Shown here: piece by piece, positions 1 through 9,200 of the stretch | Numbering within the stretch: position 1 is the first letter of the stretch | Layout: every line of letters begins with the position of its first letter | Notes under the pieces: generated by a model | What the model was told of the DNA's origin: nothing | Seen by the model: the letters and a program-made list of their open reading frames with translations, nothing else | The model's database searches: none | DNA from: Mesostigma viride | Taxonomy: Eukaryota; Streptophyta; Mesostigmatophyceae; Mesostigmatales; Mesostigmataceae | Assembly: GCA_009746045.1 (NCBI GenBank) | Contig: RPFO01000584.1 | Coordinates: 903,068 to 935,359 of the forward strand | Direction of reading: 5' to 3' | Length of the DNA: 32,292 nucleotides | Translations under genes and position numbers: made by a program

Positions 1-153
1 AATCCCCCCCCCCCCCCTCCTTTCCCTCCCCTCGCCACTTCCCCCCTTCCCCTCTGCCTTCCTGTCCCCTTCCGTCTATTTCCGCCCCTGCCCCCTTCCT
101 TTCCCCCCGAGCTAATGTGATTGATTATGATCGCTCGCCCCCCCTTGTACCAG

Positions 154-287
154 GGAGAAGGAGATCCAGCAGCTGCAGCAGGAGCTGTCGGCCACCAAAG
201 ACAAGGTGGACTCGCTGACCGCAGGCCTGGCCAGCACTGTGGAGGAGTGGAAGCTGCGCTACTCAGCGCTCGAGAAGGCGAGCCAAG
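154..287 (+). CDS. golgin exon (coiled coil)
   Basis: The acceptor ...TGTACCAG is followed by codons beginning EKEIQQLQQELSATKDKV, and the donor is CCAAG|GTAAGA. The first base completes a codon begun in an exon outside the window, and the last base is shared with the next exon to make alanine. The heptad-like E/K/Q/L pattern indicates coiled coil. Confidence 0.85.
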
Positions 288-3200
288 GTAAGATGGTATC
301 CAAGGTATCGGTGAGGGAGGGGGGGGGGGGACGACTCCCTGCATGCTGGAGAAGGTGTGCCAAAGTACTGTCGTTTGGCAAGCCAACCACTTTAGAATAT
401 GGTGGGGGGGGAGGGGGAGGGGGAGGGGAGGGGAGGGGGAGGGGAGGGGGAGGGGGAGGGGGGGAGGGGGAGGGGAGGGGAGGGGGGGGGGAGGGGGAGG
501 GGAGGGGGGGGGCGGGGGCGGGGGCGGGGCGGGGGCGGGGGCGGGGGCGGGGGCGGGGGCGGGGGCGGTGGTGGTGGTAGAGCCTTTGCTGTGCCGGTGC
601 CGAGGTATGATGTGGCCCCGAGATATGTACGGGAGGTGGAGGGAGTAAACTCACTGTGTGCGAGAAAAGGCATGCCAAGATACTATCGGTTAGCAAGGCC
701 ACCCCTACCTTATGGTGGGGCGAGTATGTAGAGTATAATATGGTGTTGGGAAAGAATCCCTTGGTGTGCTGTGGAAAGCATGCCAAGGTAAGGGGGCAAG
801 AGGCGAATCCCCTTCCACGAGGGCCCACCCGTCGTGGAAAATATCCTCCTCACCTACCCACCCTCCTTGCGTCCTCACCCACCCTTGCCTGCGCCCGCAC
901 CCACCCACCCACCCACCCACCCACCCACCCACCCACCCACCCACCCACCCACCCACCCACCCACCCACCCACCCACCCACCCACCCACCCACCCACCCAC
1001 CCACCCACCCACCCACCCACCCACCCACCCACAATTCTACCCATCCAATGCCAGTCCCACCGGGCCCTCCGCACATGGCTTTCCTTGCTCTCCCCTTCCT
1101 CTTCCTCTTCCTCTTCCTCTTCCTCTTCCTCTTCCTCTTCCTCTTCCTCTTCCTCTTCCTCTTCCTCTTCCTCTTCCTCTTCCTCTTCCTCTTCCTCTTC
1201 CTCTTCCTCTTCCTCTTCCTCTTCCTCTTCCTCTTCCTCTTCCTCTTCCTCTTCCTCTTCCTCTTCCTCTTCCTCTTCCTCTTCCTCTTCCTCTTCCTCT
1301 TCCTCTTCCTCTTCCTCTTCCTCTTCCTCTTCCTCTTCCTCTTCCTCTTCCTCTTCCTCTTCCTCTTCCTCTTCCTCTTCCTCTTCCTCTTCCTCTTCCT
1401 CTTCCTCTTCCTCTTCCTCTTCCTCTTCCTCTTCCTCTTCCTCTTCCTCTTCCTCTTCCTCTTCCTCTTCCTCTTCCTCTTCCTCTTCCTCTTCCTCTTC
1501 CTCTTCCTCTTCCTCTTCCTCTTCCTCTTCCTCTTCCTCTTCCTCTTCCTCTTCCTCTTCCTCTTCCTCTTCCTCTTCCTCTTCCTCTTCCTCTTCCTCT
1601 TCCTCTTCCTCTTCCTCTTCCTCTTCCTCTTCCTCTTCCTCTTCCTCTTCCTCTTCCTCTTCCTCTTCCTCTTCCTCTTCCTCTTCCTCTTCCTCTTCCT
1701 CTTCCTCTTCCTCTTCCTCTTCCTCTTCCTCTTCCTCTTCCTCTTCCTCTTCCTCTTCCTCTTCCTCTTCCTCTTCCTCTTCCTCTTCCTCTTCCTCTTC
1801 CTCTTCCTCTTCCTCTTCCTCTTCCTCTTCCTCTTCCTCTTCCTCTTCCTCTTCCTCTTCCTCTTCCTCTTCCTCTTCCTCTTCCTCTTCCTCTTCCTCT
1901 TCCTCTTCCTCTTCCTCTTCCTCTTCCTCTTCCTCTTCCTCTTCCTCTTCCTCTTCCTCTTCCTCTTCCTCTTCCTCTTCCTCTTCCTCTTCCTCTTCCT
2001 CTTCCTCTTCCTCTTCCTCCTCCTCCTCCTCCTCCTCCTCCTCCTCCTCCTCCTCCTCCTCCTCCTCCTCTTCCTCGCCCTCGCCCTCGCCCTCGCCCTC
2101 GCCCTCGCCCTCGCCCTCGCTCTCGCCCACATCCCTTGACTTTCACCCCCTGGGCTGCCCACTTCCACTCCTCCACCCCCCTCCCCGTACCTCTACCCCC
2201 CCACCAGCCAAGGACGACGAGATGCGCTCGCACTCGCGGCGCCTTCAGAACGGCAGCTCGGCTGAGGAGGAAGCCACAACGCTGCGTGCTGAGATTAAAC
2301 GGCTGCAGGTGAGTCGATGCTTGAACAGTCGCTGTGTAGATAGAGTCATGAGTTAAGAGGTCGCTCATAACGTGAGGCCTGCAGGTGAGGGCTGCAGATG
2401 CGGTGTGGATGCCTGCATCGTCTCTGAAAAGTGGCATGTGTTCCTCCTGGAACTGCTCAGTGTCCTCCTACGGATGTCGTTAAGTGTGTGCCTCCATTGG
2501 GAGTTCACAGAGAATTGACAAGTGCTTTTCGCAAGTGTTGCCACGAATCGCTATTCTCATCATTAGCAGTTTAATTAACATACCTTTTCATCAATCAATC
2601 CTATTGTTTCACCCAAGGCTGGTAAAATGCATCTGCAAGACGCCCCACCATCACTTGACAAGCTCATAAACACTAACCTTACGACTTGGCCTACCTCATA
2701 ACCTCATAACCTGACCAAGGCCTCGTACGATGCATTTCCTGACACCTACAACGAGTCGTTATTTTCTTTCATAATAACATGTAGGTAACCTTGTACTCCA
2801 TTTATCCTATTTTTAAACCCAGGCCTCGTACGACGCGTTCCGCGAGACGGCGAACCGCATGCTGGAGGCCAAGGACGGGGAGATTGCGGCCGCGCTCAAA
2901 AACATCGCGTCGCTGAAAGACAAGGTGGCTGCGGCCAGTGGGGGGCATGGACACAGCCATGGCCACAGCCTGAACCCATCTCTGCGGGTACGCTGTGGGG
3001 CAACCAGGTGTAGGTCAAGTGTGTTTGTTGTGGGGATCAATGTCATCACAGCCATGGGCATGCAGCCTGAACCCGCTTGCGGGGAACCAGGTGTAGCTGC
3101 ATTGTGTTGCAATGTGGTAGTAGCTCGTCAGAGGCGGCTTGATCTAGTGCGGATTGTGGGTTATTCCTCATCAGAGCCACAGACGCAGGGTGCACATGAC

Positions 3201-6200
3201 GATGCCGGTACGTGTGGGGGGCCAGTCTTAGTTTGCCATGTGGGCTATGCTCCTGGGCAGAGGCAACGGACATAGAGCGCGGCTGGTTCCAGGTTTAGCT
3301 CATGTCACAGCTCCATTGGTTGGCTTCATTTGTCGGCTTCAGTTTGTAGGGTAACAATCGGGTATTAATCATTGCTGCCTGTGCTATGAGGGCGGGCATG
3401 GAGACAGCACAATTCTGCTGGTGGGGGTATATACAAATCTTTCACCACCGCTGCCAAGTCAAGTGGCATAACCAAGGCCACGGCAAGGACACACATAGCT
3501 TGGAACATAACTAAACGTTTTTGCTTGCTGCAAAAATTGATTACTGTGGCTTTACCTTCTGCAGCCTTGCTTCTCACCGCGGGAATTCCATGCTTATTTC
3601 TTTCGTTGCTGCCTCCCACCCGCCCACCCCCACCCCCCACCCCCCACCCCCCACCCCCCACCCCCCACCCCCCACCCCCGACCCCCTGACCCACCCACAA
3701 ATTAACTGTCCTTGCAGCACTCGTACTCAGAGCAGGCGTTTGGCCAGCTGATTTGGAACGGAAACGCGTCGGCACACCAGCCACTGCCCATGCTGGCAGG
3801 ATCTCATAAATGTGGGTATTGTGTTTGGTCGGGGGCCCACAAAATTTGGTGGCGGGAAATGTGTGAGCTTTACATCTAACGTCGTTGCTTTGCGAAGCAA
3901 TAGAATGTGTTTTCTACTTATCAACACGAGCATGGTTGGCATGCTCATTATGAAGACAGTCTATGATGAACCTAGTATCTTTGCGGCCGCAAGCTTTTGT
4001 CACAGCAGCTGTCAGTACATTATGGGTGCTTAAAGGGCGGCCTTTGCGTTTTTTGGACATAACTACATGGCCCCTTCTACCCAAGGTTTCCAGATGAACT
4101 TTCAGACGTCAGTTGAACCCGTCACTTGGTGAGCTATCCTTATTTTTCTATGACTAACCTGCTGAGCTGAGAGTACACCGCCACAGAACTTCATGCTGGC
4201 ACTGTGCCCCAGCCTGCCTGGTGGCTATTGGCCGGTAGAGATGGTTGCCATAAAGGTGGGCTTCCATTCCGGGAATCAGGTTGTTTCTTTTGTGTGAGAA
4301 GCCTCACGTCACGACTTGCAAAACCACCTGGCGATCACTGATGCAATATAATATATCGTGGCCTCGAAAATTAGGGAGCCAGAAAGAACTTTTTCCAAGA
4401 GCTTAAGTTTGTGGCTAACCATGATGTACCCCAAAGGAGGCCACGGTGACGCCTTGGACCATTCTGGGGGAGGAAGACTGGCTGGGGCGGGTCAAGCAGC
4501 TCAACCTCGGGTGGGCTAAGAATGTAAAAGCGGCTCTGGGGCAGCGCGGATTCATCATCGACTGGGATGAGGAGGTGCTGGCGGATGTGATCGCGGAGCA
4601 GTGGTGGAAGCACATTTGAAGCCGCAAGGACGAGGACGAGGAGCCCGCTCCAGGTGCACCAGACCCCAGAGTGATGAACCTCGACCGGGAGATGGGCCGC
4701 TTGGTGGGAGGCGATTAAGGCAAGACAGTGCCCGCTACAGGGCGGCAGCCTGGGCCAAATAAGTCGTCGAAGTGAACCTTAGACGTATAAGAGGGAATAG
4801 CCCGGCTATTCACCTAGCATAAACTTGGCCGCGTGGCAAAGGGCCCTCTCGCACAGCCAGATTCGTCCGCGGACCGACCTCCGCTGCCCGGCATCTGCCT
4901 CGCCTGGGCGCACACGAATTACCCTAACCATCCGCAGACTAACCACGCCGCCGACGCCAGGCCGCGTAGTTCACCCTGCGCACGCTCGGTTCCCGGTGAC
5001 CATTCCATAAGCGCTCACGATTAGTATATTGTCGCCGCAAAATGCTAACTGAACAAGCTGGCGGTGGCAGTAACGCAGTGCGTCCACCAATCCGTATTGT
5101 ACCGGTGTTACCTGAAGCCGCCTCTGGACCCAGGCCTAAGTATTGGGGCCTTAGTATCGACATGTCAGACCTGATTTTGGTGGCGGATGCTGACGAAAGT
5201 GGCCAGACTCGGCTAGTGGAGGTCGACCCTGCTGCGCTGCTCGCTGCCTCTGCCTTCTTCAAACCACGGACCGACCCGGAAGGGATGCATGCCGTAACGG
5301 TCCATGATCTCATGTCACCCACTGCCCTACGGTAGACGGGGTGAATCAGCTGTTGGACGGGGTGAATCAGCCGCCACGTACGCCGCGGCGGGCCTTGTGT
5401 GGCGTCGTGTTTTGACTTCATCTTTCCAGGTGTTATCTCTCGTCCTAAACTATCAGTTGACCGCACCCTCGGGGGGGGGGGGGGAAGGGGAAATGGTTCA
5501 ACTAACCCAAGGGTGAACCTGGGTTTCGGGACAAAGTACCCTTTTAGCTCGGGTAGTGGCGTTATTTTTTTTGCATGTCATTCGAATTTTTCAGCTAAAA
5601 ATCGTGTAAGGAGATGTGGGTAGAGCAGGGGCACAGCTACTGTGGACTTGCCCTGCGAATTCAGTGTGCTCACCCTAGCATTAAAATGGTCCTGGGGTCA
5701 TCTGGTAGACAAGTCTTTGCTATTCCATCGTACAGAGTTAGCACACATATCGTTATATCATGGAGACAACCAGCGCAGGCCAGAAATCGGGAGAATCCGG
5801 ACCATGGTAGCTCAAGCCTGCCGCTATCTTTTCCGCGTGTTCGAGTCGTTCATAATTATGAATATGAATGGAGATGGAAATGTAGCCTTGTGCATTGAAA
5901 TTATGGCTGGCTTACGTGTAGAGCGAATAGATGACCTAGACGGTGGGGCCGGAAACAGCTTGCATGATTAGGGCGTGTGTTTCGAGCCTATCTGGCCGGG
6001 AATGTCCAGTATCAGTTATATGACTGATGTCTTGTGGTGATGCTTGTAAAGCAAAGCATGGCCAGACATGGATACCTATTTTTTTGTTTTTCTACTTGGT
6101 CTTCATGACAGGCTCCACTGCTACGAAATTTCACAGGTTTGCAGGATTGGTGCCTGGGGCGATATAATGGCTGCTGCGTTCACTTACACCCGCTCTATCC

Positions 6201-9200
6201 AAGTACATCGCACCTACTAGCTAGCACGCATACATCGACGGTCTTCAGGAAAATCATCCTGTCTAGGAACGCTTGCCTGTGTGTCAGGAGCCTCTGCATG
6301 CTCATGTCACAATGCCATTTGCTCCCACTGTCTCCACCCCACACGTTCCATGACCCAGCATTGCGGGAAGGCCTCAACGGGGAGGAAGCGGAAAGCCACA
6401 TCATGGTAAGCGGCGTTCTGTGTGTAGGGTGTCTATTCAAGTGTCCAAATTGTGTATAGGGCATATCTTTCTCAGGGGGCGGCACTGAGGCTAAGTTTCA
6501 ATGGTTTATGGTGTTATATATGTCTCAAGGCTGGAGATGGCTTGTGGAATTATTTCGGGTCAGCGCATTTTAAGAGCACAAGTGGTCAATCACCGGTTAG
6601 TTTAATTGCGTTGGCTCGGGTGTTTTAAGGTATGATTTATTATTGGAAGCAGTGAACCATGTGGTCGATGGCTTGCCTTGCCATGTGCTGCCTGGTCGAG
6701 CTGCTGAGGTTGTTGCCGTGCGCTGTCCTGCTTAAGTTTATGGTCGGTCTAGTGGGTTGTGGTCAAGGTACCGGATACCACGAGGCATATGAAGTCAGCG
6801 GGTAGGATGTGGTAGGCTGTATTTAATTGCTGTGCTGCGTCATGCATGTGGATGGGTAGGCATGTTTGCAGTGGGCTTGCCAATGGTAAAGGTACGTAGC
6901 ATCCCCTGAAGCTTTCAATGCACTACTGTGTTTGCAATTGGTGCTTTTGATGGCTGGAAACTCACCACGGGCTTCATGGCCAATAGGAAGACCTGGCTCT
7001 GTACCAGTGGTAAACGTGGTAGGAACTAGCATGCCCTGGAAAGATCAATCTTGAAAGTAGGTGCCATTAAAGAAAAACAACATTCTGCTAAGTTTCAGAG
7101 TGTTGCCGCTGTGGAGGCGCATGCTAGGTGCCATATTTTCATTGCTTTACATGTGTGTATATTTGCCACTTGGGTTTGTGCTCACCGCCGTGACGACATC
7201 TGGCAGATGCTGGCGCAGCACCAGGCACAGCGTGACGAAGAGCTGGCCAACGCGTACAAGAAGATCCAGCTGCTGCAGGTGAGGGGTGGCGAGAGGGGGT
7301 GGTAATGTGGATAAGAGGGTCGGTGAGAGGGGGTGTTGATCAGTAAAAGAGGAGCTGACCAACGCGTATAAGACGATTCAGCTGCTGTGTGCGTGTGAGG
7401 TTTCACCCAGCTGCTGCATGGTGGACAGGTTTCAACAGTCCTTGGCCTGTTCGAATCAGCAAAGCCTGTTCGAATCAGCAAAACTTGCTATCATATGTTT
7501 CGGCGCCCGCGACATTGCCTTGTTCCTGAACGCGTTGCTCCTTATTTGGTCTGGTTTCCCTCCATTGGACGCACTTGAGTCTTGTATTGTTTCCGAGCAA
7601 CATCAGTAAGGGAGATAATGTTGGGTAGTACGGATACGTGCGTGCCGTGAGTGTGGCCTGCATACCCTACATGCTTACCCTGCAAGAATAGCGTGCTTCC
7701 ATTGCCCCCTGATCTGTCCTGTATTACGGACGCATGCCATCATTCTAACATGTTCACCTGCTGTCGCCACCTTGTCATCCATCCTCACTATCAACCCTGG
7801 CTAATACTTCCAGTTGGAGGTGGCGGATGCCCAAAATGAGCTGCGGCTGCATGGGCAACAGGTGAGGATGGGCAGCACGGTGGTTTCTTGTGTGTGGTTG
7901 TGTGGGGGGGGGGGATGTTGTAGGGGTGAGAGGAAGATGAAGGGGGGGGATGCGTACACATCCAGGAATGCGGATGATGAACATTTTTCGGCTTTCTCTT
8001 AATAAAGTTTAATTAGCGCTTTCGGGAAAGATAGGGCCGCTATGCCTTGGCCTGCATGTGGAAGGCTGTCTGCGACATGGGCTGACTAATTTGTTCTGTA
8101 CAAAGGGTTTCCTGCTCGCCCGAATTTTCCTTGGATGACCTGGTTGTTTATGAGGTTCGGTGGCTATTAATTAGTGGTCCGAAAAAAATAATAGTAGGGT
8201 ATTTATGACTTGCTTGCAAAGATTCGTAATTGTTTGTACCGGCTGTGATTAGCTAGGGACCTGTAGGGTGGGCTGGTTGCTTGGCGAACCTTTGACTGGT
8301 TGTTTTAGTGAGTCGTGATTAATTATTGTGTAGTGGACTCGGACCGGCCCAAGGGGTCGATGGGCGAGATTTATGTTTGTCAGGTTTGAGAACCTTGTAC
8401 GACTACCTGTACGGTTAACGCACTAGCCTGGGGGTGGGTGGCCACGTTAGTTGTAGTGGCGTTTTCAGCACTGCTCAGGCCGGTGCGTGACGCATGCCGG
8501 TGTTAATTAATTCAGGATGATGAGATGATGTCAGCTTGTGTGCCGGCGGACCATGCCTTAAGCAAGCTAGGCCGGCAATGATCCGCAATTGTTTCTTTCC
8601 CTCCCTCCCACCCTGGAGGCTTCTTGCTTCTGCGTGCGGACTGAGAAAGGCCACTGGAACTGCTGCATTTGTGGCAGGGCTCCACTTGTTGTATTCATCA
8701 AATGCTGGTCTTCTTGGGAGCTTAGTGATCTTAATGCAAGTTCGTTCAGCCTTTTTCAACAACTTAAATGTTTTTAGTATTGTGGACCACGTTTGCACCG
8801 GAAGAGGAGCGCCTCTGGTGCTTGGCAAGGTGACAACTGGGGAAGTGGGGAGGTACTGACATTGGTAGATCTTGTTAGGTTTACCATGAAGTCCAGCGGT
8901 GCTGTTGATGCGGCTGAGTTTCTCTGCATGCCTTGCACGCTTTTAAAACTTTTCCTAAATAATGCCTGTGGTGCTTCTTGTGCTTTCATGCCTTGGCTCA
9001 ACGCAGTCATGCAATCCCCACCTCTCCTTCCGTCCAACTTATCTCTCCCAAACTTGATTGCCATCCCCAACCCCTGCACACCTGTAGACAATCTCCCCAG
9101 AAATAACACTCAAGTCCTCGACTACAAGGCTGCACCCCAATCCTGACTCCTAACTTTTATCTGTTTGATCACCATCCCTTTTGCTCGGCATACGACAATT

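Larger units (their letters stand above)
4126..6072 (+). mobile_element. Decayed, internally deleted DIRS-like element in intron 4
   Basis: It starts with the DIRS terminus TTGGTGAGCT and keeps, in order: the A-repeat leader with a decayed TATA box (CCATAAA, 4243-4249); a piece of ORF1; a piece of the reverse transcriptase; the last bases of the YR gene; the 3' untranslated region (5400-5545); and the B repeat starting GTAGAGCAGGGGCACAGC at 5621. The B end (GGCCAGACATGGA, to 6072) is separated from its start by about 250 unrelated bases. Pieces align to DIRS-alpha and DIRS-beta in this window. RNase H and nearly all of YR are missing, so it is a non-autonomous deletion derivative or a decayed copy. 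No A2 repeat is visible. Confidence 0.85.

Noticed and set aside
656-2356. Very long open frames in intron 1 (poly-Ser, poly-Leu/Pro, poly-Glu, Arg-Gly on either strand)
   Set aside because: They are translations of the TTCCTC, CCCA and CTC microsatellites; six-base and three-base units have no stops. Splice sites and phase place this sequence in an intron.
6112-6136. Possible 25-base exon GCTCCACTGCTACGAAATTT.. between TGACAG and GTTTGC
   Set aside because: It fits in phase only if exon 4 ended in phase 0, which no donor there allows; the donor GTTTGC is poor. The direct join 3811 to 6359 explains the frame without it.
8475-9146. Open frames on both strands in intron 7
   Set aside because: They lie between two in-phase golgin exons, have no domain signature and mirror each other on opposite strands.
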